From NCBI RefSeq assembly GCF_000413315.1, contig NZ_KE340297.1, forward strand, positions 1,248,586 to 1,312,585: DNA of 64,000 nucleotides, in the 5' to 3' direction. The notes under the pieces are model-generated. The model did no database searches and had not been told where the DNA came from. It saw only the letters and a program-made list of their open reading frames with translations. Numbering within the stretch: the first letter of the stretch is position 1; each line of letters begins with the position of its first letter. Position numbers and translations under genes: made by a program. Positions 32,135 through 41,411 of the stretch are shown in pieces. This stretch comes from Propionibacterium sp. oral taxon 192 str. F0372. Its GTDB lineage: Bacteria > Actinomycetota > Actinomycetes > Propionibacteriales > Propionibacteriaceae.

Positions 32135-32304
32135 TCTATCCCGGCAGCGCTCCGGGTTTTCCGCCGTGGGCGAGTTTGTCTTCCCATGGGCCAAGTGTGA
32201 TGGGCCAGCCCTATACCGCGCGGGGATCGCACTTACGTCGCCGCTGGGCACTAGGCTTGGTGACAACCATTCGGACACCGATGAAGTCGTCGAAGGAGGC
32301 CGTC

Positions 32305-33237
32305 ATGGCTACCGCAACCAATATCGCAGGAAAGATCGTCGTCGGTACCGATGGATCGGACCGGGCGACCAAGGCCATTGACTACGCCGCAGATCGTGCG
32401 GTGGCCCGCGGTCTGGAACTCGTGATCGTCAATGTCATCCCGGAGATGCCCCTACCGGGCCGTACCTCAGCGGCCTCTCGTATCCATGATGGCGTCGCCT
32501 ATGTGGAGGCGTACACCAAGGCGGCCCAGGAACGTCTGAATGCGCGGGTCGCTGAGGTCATGCAGCGTTTTCCCGGTGTAGTGGTGAGTGGCCAGCTCGT
32601 ACACGGCCATGCATCCCATGTGCTGGCCCAGGCATCCAAGCAGGCCGCGATGGTCGTCGTCGGGGCCCGTGGGCAGAGCGCCCCCGTCTCGGTGAAGGTA
32701 CTCGGTGGCACATCTGATGCGGTGACCGCCCACGCTCGCGGGCCGATCACCGTGATCTCTGATTTTGCCGAGATCACCCCGGATGGCCCGGTGGTGGTAG
32801 GCGTCGACGATTCTGCCCAGGCAAAGGTTGCCCTACACCTCGGTTTCGAGGTGGCCAACGCCCGCAGGGTACCGTTGATCGTCATCAACTCCTGGGACAT
32901 CGGGCCCTACGATGCCTTCAATGCCGACATCTGGGCAGCTGCGATGGAGTCGATCACCGCCGAGTGTCAGCAGATGGTCGATGAAATGCTGGCTCCGGAG
33001 AAGGCTCAGTTCCCCGACGTGCAAGTGGAGACCCGGATCAAGCGTGGGCGTCCTGGGGTTGCCCTGGTTGAGGCCTCGAAGGGGATGGGCCTGATGGTCG
33101 TCGGTTCCCGTGGCCGGGGTGGGTTCAAGGGCCTGTTGTTGGGATCCACCTCCAAGCAGGTGCTGCGCGAGGCGCTGTGCCCGGTGGTGGTCACTCACTC
33201 CACCGAGTTGGTGCCAGACGGCCCCGAGCACATATGA
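32305..33237 (+). CDS. Tandem universal stress protein
   Basis: 310 residues with two UspA domains. The first (1-145) starts IVVGTDGSDRATKAIDYAAD and has VVVGARGQSAPVSVKVLGGTS; the second starts VVVGVDDSAQAKVALHLG and ends VVGSRGRGGFKGLLLGSTS. Both ATP-binding loops look intact in the second domain, and less so in the first. ATG 32305 was chosen because AAGGAGG lies 6 nt upstream. Tandem UspA proteins of this kind are often induced on hypoxia or stationary phase in actinobacteria. The right-hand neighbour is ffs. Confidence 0.93.
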   Translation: MATATNIAGKIVVGTDGSDRATKAIDYAADRAVARGLELVIVNVIPEMPLPGRTSAASRIHDGVAYVEAYTKAAQERLNARVAEVMQRFPGVVVSGQLVHGHASHVLAQASKQAAMVVVGARGQSAPVSVKVLGGTSDAVTAHARGPITVISDFAEITPDGPVVVGVDDSAQAKVALHLGFEVANARRVPLIVINSWDIGPYDAFNADIWAAAMESITAECQQMVDEMLAPEKAQFPDVQVETRIKRGRPGVALVEASKGMGLMVVGSRGRGGFKGLLLGSTSKQVLREALCPVVVTHSTELVPDGPEHI

Positions 33238-33245
33238 TGGGTGAA

Positions 33246-33333
33246 GGTTCCCCGTGCGGCGGCATCTCGCCTAACTCCCCCAGGACCGGAAGGTAGCAAG
33301 GGTAAGTGAGCTCTGTCGGGTGCGCGGGGAGCC
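33246..33333 (+). ncRNA. ffs: Signal recognition particle RNA, small bacterial type
   Basis: The conserved domain IV loop CAGGACCGGAAGGTAGCAAG with its GGAA tetraloop is unmistakable. The 5' end GGTTCCCCG pairs with CGGGGAGCC at the 3' end, giving about 88 nt. A CCCCTTTTC run after the stem likely terminates it. In related genomes ffs usually precedes dnaX directly; here cassette C and a lipoprotein gene lie between. Confidence 0.95.
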
Positions 33334-33434
33334 CCTTTTCGTCCTAAGTGAGTATCCAAGCTCAGGTGGTTGCGCCCCGAAGATGAGCTTCCGAGACGAT
33401 CCGGCGCCGAATCGGTGGGGCTAGTGTTCTCAAT

Positions 33435-34340
33435 GTGACTCAAGTTCCTGATTTCCAACGCGTGATTGATGAACTGAACGCCGTGTCTGAACGGCTCCAG
33501 GCGCAGAGCGAGGAGCTCACCGCAGCACTCGTTCAGTCGGCGTCAACCAAGGAGTGCCCCGAGTTCTGTCTCAAGCTCCAAGGAGCGACTCAGATCACCG
33601 AACTGACCTTCACCGACAGAGCGCTTCGCACCGCGCCGACGGCTCTGCGAGAGAAGCTGTTGGCCGCATGCGCCGAACTCGAATCGAAAGCCACTTCCGG
33701 ATTGGCCAATCGAGTTGCCCGTATCACCGGCAACGAGGAGTTAGCGGCGGGCATCCGCGCCCATGTATCGGTCGCGATAACAGATGATGAGGAACCTGGA
33801 ACCACAGAGCGTGACCGGGCTGGTGGGGTACAGGCAGGAAATCTTACTGACGAGCAACTTCTAGCGTGGGTGGAGAACAACATTCAGGTCGATGATAGTG
33901 ACAGTTTCTCGTTCGATGACCTGTTTGATGACGTTCCCGGCTGGGATCCGAACAATCGGATCAATCCGCATACGGCCCAAGCTGAGTTCGAGGCGGAGAT
34001 TGCCAGAATTCAGGATCAGGCGAAAGGACTTGCTCAGCGTCTTGAACAGATCGAGGTGACGGAGTCTAATTCTCATCTGAGTGTTGTTGTTAGTGGTCAT
34101 GGGAAGCTGATTGACGTCGTCTTTCGGCCACGATTCGGGGACGCCGGTGCGAATGAGCTGTCCAAGGAGTTTCTCAAGCTGTATTCCACTGCTTGTGTTA
34201 AGGCCAGCACCGAGGCTCTTGGGCTTGTGGCGGTGATGGAACCAGATTCGGAAAACCCAGCGTACTCGGTGCTGCAAAAAGCGCACGATGAGTTCAAGAA
34301 TCAGCAGGATCGTGTTGCGCTGGCAAACGAGAAGGAGTGA
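33435..34340 (+). CDS. Tandem YbaB/EbfC-fold protein of T7S cassette C
   Basis: 301 residues. An N-terminal YbaB-like half (coiled helix DELNAVSERLQAQSEELTAAL, then FCLKLQGATQITELTF) is joined through an acidic linker (DDSDSFSFDDLFDDVPGWD) to a second half (IARIQDQAKGLAQRLEQIEV then LSVVVSGHGKLIDVVFRP). It matches the cassette A protein in plan. GTG 33435 lies 7 nt after TAGTGT, suggesting a leaderless transcript. Its stop overlaps the next start (GTGA). Base composition is visibly less GC-rich from here to 35736 than in dnaX. Confidence 0.65.
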   Translation: MTQVPDFQRVIDELNAVSERLQAQSEELTAALVQSASTKECPEFCLKLQGATQITELTFTDRALRTAPTALREKLLAACAELESKATSGLANRVARITGNEELAAGIRAHVSVAITDDEEPGTTERDRAGGVQAGNLTDEQLLAWVENNIQVDDSDSFSFDDLFDDVPGWDPNNRINPHTAQAEFEAEIARIQDQAKGLAQRLEQIEVTESNSHLSVVVSGHGKLIDVVFRPRFGDAGANELSKEFLKLYSTACVKASTEALGLVAVMEPDSENPAYSVLQKAHDEFKNQQDRVALANEKE

Positions 34341-34684
34341 AAGTGCAAGATTTTGAAGTGAATGTTGCCGATTTGCGTGACCATGCAAGCGCGGTTGGCA
34401 ATTTGGCGGGCGATGTCCACACCATGAGTGGTGAAATTTCCAGCGCTAGTGCTGATCAGGCTCAGATGTATGGCATGTTCGTTGGCCCGATGGTGTGTGC
34501 TGGGTTATCGGTGATGCTCTTGAGTGCTGAGAAAATGGTCGACCGGGTCGCTGATCTTGTGGAGGGTATCGGCGGCAATCTGTCCGGTACGGCCGATGAC
34601 TATCAACAGACGGAGGAAGCGAATGTTGCTGAAGCGAAGAATATTCAAGATATGCTCTCAGGAATTGGAGGGGCGCGGGCATGA
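34337..34684 (+). CDS. EspC/WXG100-like small T7S protein
   Basis: 115-residue helical protein with LRDHASAVGNLAGDVHTMS at the N-terminus and LSGTADDYQQTEEANVAE near the C-terminus. The latter contains YQQTE, a Y-x3-E T7S signal. The layout matches the cassette A protein. GTG start overlapping the previous stop; the stop overlaps the next ATG (ATGA). Presumed secreted partner of the following large protein. Confidence 0.7.
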   Translation: MKVQDFEVNVADLRDHASAVGNLAGDVHTMSGEISSASADQAQMYGMFVGPMVCAGLSVMLLSAEKMVDRVADLVEGIGGNLSGTADDYQQTEEANVAEAKNIQDMLSGIGGARA

Positions 34685-35736
34685 ATGACAATAATACTTT
34701 TGCGCTGCCCGACGTCACGGCTGGCGGCGCGAAGATGAACGTTCCGATCTACTCAGCGATCGCTGATGCGAGCAAAGAGTTGGGCAATGGTCATTTCAAT
34801 TTTGGTGATGCAACCTCCGTTCTCAATGCGGGGATGGATATCCTGACGACCGTCTTGGATCCGCTCGGGGCTATCATTGGTGCAGCACTGGACTGTTTGA
34901 AATCATTGATCCTTGAACATGTGAAGCCGCTGAATGAAGCACTGAACATGCTCGCGGGGGACCCGGATGGGATCTATTCGAGTTCACAAAGATGGATCGA
35001 CTGGGGAAATATTGTCGTAAATCTTGGGAACAATTACGTGGACATGATTGCGAATGTCGATTCATGGAAGTGTCCGCAGGCTAATCTTTACCGAAGTACG
35101 GCACGTGGGGTTCGTGACTTCTTTCAAATGCTTGCAAAAAGTTTGGGAAGTGTTGCCGGATTCATGCAAATGGTTGGCGCGGTGGTTGCCATCGTGCGCG
35201 AAATTTTGTGGATCCTGCTGAAAGAAGTTCTGACGGAAGTGATCAAGAACGCTCTCCTCACTTTGGCCGCTTCGATTCCGACCCTTGGGACGGCCATTGC
35301 GGCCTTCACTGCGTGGTTCACTGCGAAGATGGCGATTGTGTTCAGCAAGTTTTCCAAGAAATTGTCGGAGTTGGTGAGAAAGGTTTCTGATCTGCTGCGA
35401 AAGCTTGGAAAGAGCGGCCGAGCAATGGACGGCGCAGGGGACACGCTGTCAAGCGTCACGGATAAGCTCGCAGACCAGTTGGCAAAACTGGGGAAGAGGC
35501 TGGAGAACATAGGCTATAAAGGACTCGATGATGTCGGCGGACAGCGCCCGAAATTTCCTGGGATGGTTAGCCCTGAAGCGGGTGCCCGACTTCCCCTTGA
35601 CAACGCCAATAGTCACGTAGATGATGTCAACAGGTATGTTCAGATAGGGAACACGACAGTGACCAATGCTGAGCACGGGGAAGCTTCTGCCGAGCAGGCC
35701 CGAAACCAGGTTGGTGACGTGAAGCAAATGCCCTAA
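34681..35736 (+). CDS. WXG-type effector scaffold without recognisable toxin domain
   Basis: 351 residues. The N-terminal 150 align with the lipase effector of cassette A around LAGDPDGIYSSSQRW (cassette A has LAGDPEGI) and continue as helices. Residues 160-235 are strongly hydrophobic (VVAIVREILWILLKEVLTEV, LTLAASIPTLGTAIAAF). The C-terminal 110 residues are hydrophilic, with no catalytic motif I can recognise. It could be a pore-forming effector, a truncated effector, or a delivery scaffold. No immunity gene follows; the next gene is opposite. Confidence 0.6.
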   Translation: MNDNNTFALPDVTAGGAKMNVPIYSAIADASKELGNGHFNFGDATSVLNAGMDILTTVLDPLGAIIGAALDCLKSLILEHVKPLNEALNMLAGDPDGIYSSSQRWIDWGNIVVNLGNNYVDMIANVDSWKCPQANLYRSTARGVRDFFQMLAKSLGSVAGFMQMVGAVVAIVREILWILLKEVLTEVIKNALLTLAASIPTLGTAIAAFTAWFTAKMAIVFSKFSKKLSELVRKVSDLLRKLGKSGRAMDGAGDTLSSVTDKLADQLAKLGKRLENIGYKGLDDVGGQRPKFPGMVSPEAGARLPLDNANSHVDDVNRYVQIGNTTVTNAEHGEASAEQARNQVGDVKQMP

Positions 35737-35760
35737 GGATACTGGCCTTTGCCCTAGAAC

Positions 35761-37104
35761 TCAGTCCAGTACCCAGCTGGGCAGGCCGACCAGGTAATCG
35801 TTGATCTCCCCACCACCCCAGTTGGAGGCGAAAACGATGCGGCTCAGGTCGCGGGAGGCGCTCGCATGCGGTTCCAGGAAATAGGAATCGCCGCTCACGT
35901 CATCCCAATTGGCGTGAATGTGGGCCACATTCAATGCCCTGCCGCCCGCCCGCAACTCCAATAGCCATACCTTGCGGTATTCTGGGCGCAGCGTTGGGGC
36001 CGGTTGTTCGGGTGCTGAATCGGTGTGGTCTGCGTAACTGGAGACCACCACCCAGCCTGGGCGGTCGAAGCACTGGCCGCTGATGTGACAGGCATAGGCC
36101 TCCCCTGAGGCTGGGTAGAGGGTGTGCAGGTTGGTGCGTTCGCCGTTCTCCACATTGATGGCGGTGATCTGTCCCGCACCGTAGTCGGCGACGACCAGCA
36201 GATCTTCACCTGCGGCCCCGATCGCCAGGTCGGAGTGCTCGGACGCGTCGATCAGCCGACGTTGATCCTTGAACTTTTCGTCGTAGGCGACGGTGCCACC
36301 CTGCCCGGCCAACCAGGAAACCACCACCCGCTTCCCGCTTGGGGCGATGCTCACATGATCGGGGAAAGCGCCTGGAGTGGGGAAGTCTTGTGCATCTAGG
36401 GTCCCGATCACTTTCCCGATGGTTGGGTCAACGGTGACGATGCCGAAACAGGAGTTCTTCTGGGTGGCCTCGTCGTAGCGTGTCGCCATCAGGGCCAGGC
36501 GGCGCCCGTCGGCGCTGAGCCCGCCCTCACCTTTGGTCCAAAACGATGTCGCATCGCCCCACGGAGTCTTGCCGGCCAGGTCGAGCACGACATTGCCATC
36601 CTGGTCCCACCACGTGGTGGCTCCGTTGCGTGCGGTGTGGATGAACCGGGCGGGGTCATGTGGATCCCACAGCGGTTCACAGTCGCCCTCCAGACGCTCC
36701 AGCACCCGGATGCGCTCGAAGGTCGTGGCGTCGTGCAGGCTCCAGCTGCCGTTCTCGCCCTGGGCCAAGAATCTGCTGTTGTCGGCGTTGAACACCTGTC
36801 GGCGTGAGTACTCGTGACGTAGCCAGGCTCCCGACTCCGGGGTTGCAGCGGTTATCCGGTAGATGCGGGTCGCATAGGTCGGGTCGATGACTGCGTCGCC
36901 CAGTCCGGCTGACACCTCGGGGCGGGACACTGCGGGGATCGGATCGGCGGAGAGCTCACTCAACCGGAAGGATTTGTCGTAGAAGTCATCGAAGGGATTG
37001 GGGGGTGCATTGACCGGGGTCGGCGCGGATCTGTTCGTCTGGCATGCCGCGAGACCCGCCGCTGCGCATAGCCCCAGAATCGTTCTCCTCGTGATGTTGT
37101 CCAT
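35761..37104 (-). CDS. Tat-exported lipoprotein with beta-propeller-like repeats
   Basis: 447 residues. The N-terminus MDNITRRTILGLCAAAGLAACQ has a twin-arginine pair and a lipobox (LAAC), so it is probably Tat-translocated and lipid-anchored outside the membrane. The body is rich in W-D and G-x-D strands (WDQDGNVVLDL, GGLSADGRRLALMATRYD, IAPSGKRVVVSWLAG), as in beta-propeller proteins such as oligogalacturonide-lyase-like folds. The catalytic role is unknown. It sits between cassette C and dnaX, transcribed against both. Confidence 0.75.
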   Translation of the reverse strand: MDNITRRTILGLCAAAGLAACQTNRSAPTPVNAPPNPFDDFYDKSFRLSELSADPIPAVSRPEVSAGLGDAVIDPTYATRIYRITAATPESGAWLRHEYSRRQVFNADNSRFLAQGENGSWSLHDATTFERIRVLERLEGDCEPLWDPHDPARFIHTARNGATTWWDQDGNVVLDLAGKTPWGDATSFWTKGEGGLSADGRRLALMATRYDEATQKNSCFGIVTVDPTIGKVIGTLDAQDFPTPGAFPDHVSIAPSGKRVVVSWLAGQGGTVAYDEKFKDQRRLIDASEHSDLAIGAAGEDLLVVADYGAGQITAINVENGERTNLHTLYPASGEAYACHISGQCFDRPGWVVVSSYADHTDSAPEQPAPTLRPEYRKVWLLELRAGGRALNVAHIHANWDDVSGDSYFLEPHASASRDLSRIVFASNWGGGEINDYLVGLPSWVLD

Positions 37105-37235
37105 TGCTGCACCTCCGCGCTCACCCTACCCAGCATGTGGGACGGACGGGAGTTTCGCCGGTGCCCGGCTCCCGGCCTACCGCGGCATGTTTCGCCCACG
37201 ATGCCACAGTCGGTGTGACCAACTAGTCTGTGTTC

Positions 37236-39740
37236 GTGGCTGACGAACCTGACCTTCTGAATCCTGATGACGAGCCCGACGCCTTTGATGCGCTCGAATT
37301 CGTCCAGGGTGGGGTCGATCTCTTCGGTGAGGAACTTCCCCCACCTATCCCACCTTGCGACATTGCATCTGATGAGGGCATCGCCGAGGATCCGGTGGTG
37401 GACGGTGAGGTCGATCCCGATTCGGTGATCGAGGCAGCGGCCCTGGCCGACGAGGACGACGACCCTGATGCCGATGGTTCCTCAGACGCAGATGGTGAGG
37501 TTGAGCCAGTCTTCGCAGTCGCAGGGGCCGACATCGACGAGGAAACCGGTCCAGAGGAACTGGCCGATGAGCCTGCTTCCATAACCCCGGTGCCAGATGC
37601 TGTGACAGCGCAGATGCCTGCAACCTCGGGCATGCCAGCCGACCAGTGGGCCACCGGCGAGGGCGGTTTGCCTGGTGACGGCGGGGTTCCACTGGCCCTC
37701 TACCGGCGCTACCGTCCCGATACCTTCACCGAGGTCATCGGCCAGGAACACGTCACCGAACCGTTGATGCGCGCCATCGCCAACAACAAGGTCAACCACG
37801 CCTATCTGTTCTCCGGGCCTCGCGGCTGCGGCAAGACTACTTCGGCACGTATCTTGGCCCGCTGTCTCAACTGCGAGCAGGGGCCCACCCCCACACCGTG
37901 TGGGGTGTGCGATTCCTGTGTTGCCCTGGCCACCGGTGGCCCCGGATCAATCGACGTCATCGAGATCGATGCCGCTTCCCATGGCCGGGTTGATGACGCA
38001 CGGGAATTACGTGAGGGGGTCTATTTCGCTCCGGTCGGTTCCCGTTACAAGATCTACATCATCGACGAAGCCCACATGGTTACCAAGGAGGGCTTCAATG
38101 CCCTGCTGAAGGTGGTCGAGGAGCCTCCGGAGCACGTCAAATTCATCTTCGCGACGACCGAGCCCGAGAAGGTCATCGGTACTATCCGCTCGCGTACCCA
38201 CCACTACCCGTTCCGTCTGGTTCCCCCCCGTGTGCTGAGCGAATACCTAGAACAGATCTGCCATGACGAGGGCGTGCAGGTTGAGCGGGGTGTGCTGCCG
38301 CTGGTGGTGCGTGCCGGGGCCGGTTCGGTGCGTGACTCGTTGTCAGTGCTCGACCAACTGCTGGGAGCAGCCGACCACGGGATAGTCACGGCCACCGCGG
38401 CTGCCGGGCTGCTCGGTTACACCCCCGATAGCCTGCTCGACGGCGTCGTCGATGCCTTCGCTGCGGGTGACGGACGTGGAGTCTTCGCCACCATCGACAA
38501 AGTCATTGAGACCGGACAAGATCCGCGCAGGTTCGCCGAGGACTTGCTGGAGCGGATGCGCGACTTGGTGATCGTCGCCCAGGTGCCCGATGCCATCGAA
38601 TCCCGGCTCATTGATGTCGCCGACGACCAGGCGGAGCGCCTGCGTGGGCAGGCCGCGGCAATGGGGCCGGGGGAACTGACCCGGGCTGCCGAGGTGATCG
38701 CCGCGGGTCTGGTCCAGATGAGGGGTACCACGGCCCCGCGCCTGCACCTGGAATTGATCTGCTCCAGGGTGTTGCTGCCCACATCTGATGTCGGCGACCG
38801 TGGGGTGCATGCCCGCCTCGACCGGCTGGAACGCCGCCTCGAGATGGGAGGGCCACTACCTGCTGCCGTCCTGGCAGCCTCTGGGCAGCCCACCGATGCT
38901 CCTGCCGGATCAGTGAGCCGAGATCAGGACGAACCCGTAACGATGGTGCAGCAGATGGGTGGGGCATCTGGCAGCCGATCCACTCCGCAGCACCTTGTGA
39001 CTCAGCCCTCAGCACCCGTATCGACCCCTGAGGAATCCCGGGAAGTTCCGGTGCGCCCCGAAGATGGGCACACCGTTGAAACAGCCAAACTGCGGAAGGT
39101 CGCGCAGCAGGATCCACAGCCAACCGAGCATCCGGCAACTCTGGGTTCCTCGGGTGGTCCGGGTACCGCCGACGTCCGCCGGCTGTGGGCCCAGGTGCTT
39201 GAGGAGGTGAAGGCGCGTAAGCGGTTCACCCACGCGCTGGTCTCCCAGAATGCCCACGTCGTCGAGGTGCGTGCTGGGGAGTTGTTGCTCGGTTTCAGCT
39301 CCCCCGGCACTCTGGAGCGGTTCAATGGTGGCGGTTCGGCTGACGTGCTGCGAGCTTCCATCGTCGAGGTCATCGGCGTCGACCTGCGGATCACGGCCTC
39401 AGTGGACGGCGGGCCGTCCCGTGAGGAGACCCGGGCGGTGGCGCAAGCTACCTCCTCACCCGCCACTCAACCCACCCACACGACCCAACGCTCAGCTGTC
39501 CCACCGACCCCTGGGCAGCAAATTCCTGCCCAGCAGCGTCCCGCTGGTACACCTTCGGCCCCGCACGAGTCCCGGCATGCTCCCGCCCATGTTCCTGATC
39601 CAGTCCCGGAACCGGAGGACGACCCCTACGAGGAGGTGGCTCCCGATGACATCGTCATCGACGATTCGGAAACCGATGCCGCCGAATTGTTGGCTAGGGA
39701 ACTGGGAGCACACATTATTGAGGAAAACGAACGGTCCTGA
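37236..39740 (+). CDS. dnaX: DNA polymerase III subunits gamma and tau
   Basis: 834 residues. The AAA+ clamp-loader core begins near residue 150 with LALYRRYRPDTFTEVIGQEHV; Walker A GPRGCGKTTSARIL; zinc cysteines in CLNCEQGPTPTPCGVCDSC; Walker B IYIIDEAHMV; sensor 1 FIFATTEP. A Pro/Ser-rich linker and a C-terminal acidic tail follow (DDPYEEVAPDDIVIDDSE). The first 140 residues are an unusual Asp/Glu-rich extension. GTG 37236 lies 6 nt after TAGTCT (leaderless pattern); GTG 37230 is the other possible start. It is followed by ybaB and recR. Confidence 0.94.
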   Translation: MADEPDLLNPDDEPDAFDALEFVQGGVDLFGEELPPPIPPCDIASDEGIAEDPVVDGEVDPDSVIEAAALADEDDDPDADGSSDADGEVEPVFAVAGADIDEETGPEELADEPASITPVPDAVTAQMPATSGMPADQWATGEGGLPGDGGVPLALYRRYRPDTFTEVIGQEHVTEPLMRAIANNKVNHAYLFSGPRGCGKTTSARILARCLNCEQGPTPTPCGVCDSCVALATGGPGSIDVIEIDAASHGRVDDARELREGVYFAPVGSRYKIYIIDEAHMVTKEGFNALLKVVEEPPEHVKFIFATTEPEKVIGTIRSRTHHYPFRLVPPRVLSEYLEQICHDEGVQVERGVLPLVVRAGAGSVRDSLSVLDQLLGAADHGIVTATAAAGLLGYTPDSLLDGVVDAFAAGDGRGVFATIDKVIETGQDPRRFAEDLLERMRDLVIVAQVPDAIESRLIDVADDQAERLRGQAAAMGPGELTRAAEVIAAGLVQMRGTTAPRLHLELICSRVLLPTSDVGDRGVHARLDRLERRLEMGGPLPAAVLAASGQPTDAPAGSVSRDQDEPVTMVQQMGGASGSRSTPQHLVTQPSAPVSTPEESREVPVRPEDGHTVETAKLRKVAQQDPQPTEHPATLGSSGGPGTADVRRLWAQVLEEVKARKRFTHALVSQNAHVVEVRAGELLLGFSSPGTLERFNGGGSADVLRASIVEVIGVDLRITASVDGGPSREETRAVAQATSSPATQPTHTTQRSAVPPTPGQQIPAQQRPAGTPSAPHESRHAPAHVPDPVPEPEDDPYEEVAPDDIVIDDSETDAAELLARELGAHIIEENERS

Positions 39741-39769
39741 TCTGGGCCATCGAACAGAAAGGACCATCC

Positions 39770-40069
39770 ATGTTCCCTGAAGGCATGGACATGAACACCC
39801 TGTTACAGCAGGCCCAGGCGATGCAGGAACAGCTCGCCCAAGCTCAGGAGGAGCTTGCCACCAAGACATTTACCGGCACTGCGGGTGGCGACATGGTCAC
39901 CGCGACCCTGACCGGGCAGGGTGAACTCGTCGGGCTGGTGATCAAGCCAGAGGCAGTGGACATGGATGACTTGGAGTCCCTGTCCGATCTGATCATCGCG
40001 GCGGTGCGCCAGGCATCCACCTCCATGACGAACCATGCAGCCTCGCTCATGGGTCCCATGGGTTTCTGA
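39770..40069 (+). CDS. ybaB: YbaB/EbfC nucleoid-associated protein
   Basis: 99 residues, the usual length. The N-terminal helix [20 protein letters not shown] leads to the beta core [22 protein letters not shown] and the C-terminal helix [12 protein letters not shown]. It binds DNA as a dimer and typically sits between dnaX and recR, as here. It serves as an in-window reference for the YbaB-like proteins of the four T7S cassettes. A GAAAGGA site precedes the ATG. Confidence 0.95.
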   Translation: MFPEGMDMNTLLQQAQAMQEQLAQAQEELATKTFTGTAGGDMVTATLTGQGELVGLVIKPEAVDMDDLESLSDLIIAAVRQASTSMTNHAASLMGPMGF

Positions 40070-40079
40070 GAGGCGCACT

Positions 40080-40679
40080 TTGTACGACGGACCAGTCCAG
40101 GACCTCATCGACGAGTTGGGGCGCCTGCCGGGGGTGGGCCCGAAATCGGCCCAGCGAATCGCTTTCTGGTTACTGGACCAGCCAGCCGAAGACGTCGAAC
40201 GCCTTGCCGAGGTCTTGAACAAAGTGAAGGCTCAGGTGCACTTCTGCGATGTGTGCTTCAACGTCACCGACCAGGATGTCTGCCGGATCTGCCGTGATCC
40301 GCGTCGCGATCCGAGCGCAATCTGCGTGGTCGAGGAGTCCAAGGATGTGGTGGCCATTGAGCGCACCCGCGAGTTCCGGGGGCGCTATCACGTGCTCGGT
40401 GGGTCGATCTCCCCGATCGCCGGGCGTGGCCCCGGTGACCTGCACATCGCTGAACTGGTTCGGCGGCTGTCCGACGATTCGATCGTCGAGGTGATTCTCG
40501 CGACGAACCCCAATCTAGAGGGAGAGGCAACCGCCACCTACCTCAGTCGTCTTCTCGGTCAGACTCCCGGTATCCGTGTGTCTCGTCTCGCCTCCGGTCT
40601 TCCTGTCGGTGCCGATCTCGAGTATGCCGATGAGGTGACTCTCGGTCGCGCATTTTCTGGTCGTCGCTTCGTCGAGTGA
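40080..40679 (+). CDS. recR: Recombination mediator RecR
   Basis: 199 residues beginning [20 protein letters not shown] from a TTG with GAGAGG upstream. Helix-hairpin-helix [15 protein letters not shown], zinc finger [16 protein letters not shown], Toprim region [16 protein letters not shown] and Walker-like [16 protein letters not shown] are all present. It acts with RecF/RecO in gap repair. Its last 137 nt overlap the convergent DUF1707 gene. Confidence 0.94.
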   Translation: MYDGPVQDLIDELGRLPGVGPKSAQRIAFWLLDQPAEDVERLAEVLNKVKAQVHFCDVCFNVTDQDVCRICRDPRRDPSAICVVEESKDVVAIERTREFRGRYHVLGGSISPIAGRGPGDLHIAELVRRLSDDSIVEVILATNPNLEGEATATYLSRLLGQTPGIRVSRLASGLPVGADLEYADEVTLGRAFSGRRFVE

Positions 40680-41349
40680 ACGATTTTTCGTCCTTGTCGT
40701 CGTGTTTGAAGCGGCGTTTGCGTTTGATCTCGACGCCAGCCATCAGCGCGATTCCACGGATGATCACCTTCGGGCCATCGGGATCTACCTTGTGCGCGGC
40801 GGCCTTCTTGGAATTCCAGTCGAAACCACCCATGATGCCGGTTCCCTGGACTTCGACATTCAGATCGGGTGGAACGATGATCTCGACTCCACCCCAGAAC
40901 GCGCCTACCGTGATGACGGTGACCGGTGCGGTGAATTCCGCCTCTTGCAGATCGATCACGCTGCCGCCCATGACGGTCAAATTCCACAGGTTGCGGGCCA
41001 GGGTCCAGTTCCCGGCCAAGGTCGATCCACCCAGGATAGCGATGCTTGCTGCTCGGCCAACGGCCTCTTCCGGTGCCCAGCGTGCCGGAACTCTGCTCCG
41101 GCTTTCTGAATCCCACGAATCAGTGATCATCTCGCCGGTGTGGGTGACAGGCTCGAGCTGGTTCGGTGGGGGAGCCACCTGCTCGACCTCGGTAAGGCTT
41201 TGGGCATCAAGAATACCCCGGACCCGTTGATTGAACTCCTCGGCGGTGATCTGCCCGGATTGCCATGCCTGGTTTAGTCCGGTGATGGCCTTCTGACGTT
41301 GCTCCTCGCTCGGCAAAGGTTCGGGGACGAACGGCCATGTTTCGGTCAT
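40543..41349 (-). CDS. DUF1707 / cell-wall-stress (LiaF-like) domain protein
   Basis: 268 residues. The N-terminal DUF1707-like module is [20 protein letters not shown]. The middle has beta-helix-like repeats typical of the LiaF C-terminal/DUF4098 type ([55 protein letters not shown]). The last 50 residues are an extremely charged Arg/Asp/His tail read from the antisense of recR. ATG 41349 was chosen because the upstream extension has no family-like sequence. Likely cytoplasmic or membrane-peripheral and linked to envelope stress; 62 nt after the calcium-repeat protein. Confidence 0.75.
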   Translation of the reverse strand: MTETWPFVPEPLPSEEQRQKAITGLNQAWQSGQITAEEFNQRVRGILDAQSLTEVEQVAPPPNQLEPVTHTGEMITDSWDSESRSRVPARWAPEEAVGRAASIAILGGSTLAGNWTLARNLWNLTVMGGSVIDLQEAEFTAPVTVITVGAFWGGVEIIVPPDLNVEVQGTGIMGGFDWNSKKAAAHKVDPDGPKVIIRGIALMAGVEIKRKRRFKHDDKDEKSFTRRSDDQKMRDRESPHRHTRDRHRQEDRRRDETHGYRESDREDD

Positions 41350-41411
41350 GCGATGAGTGTACGGTATGCCCGCTTGGGCGCCCGTCGTGATCAGACCGGC
41401 ACAATCGTTTT

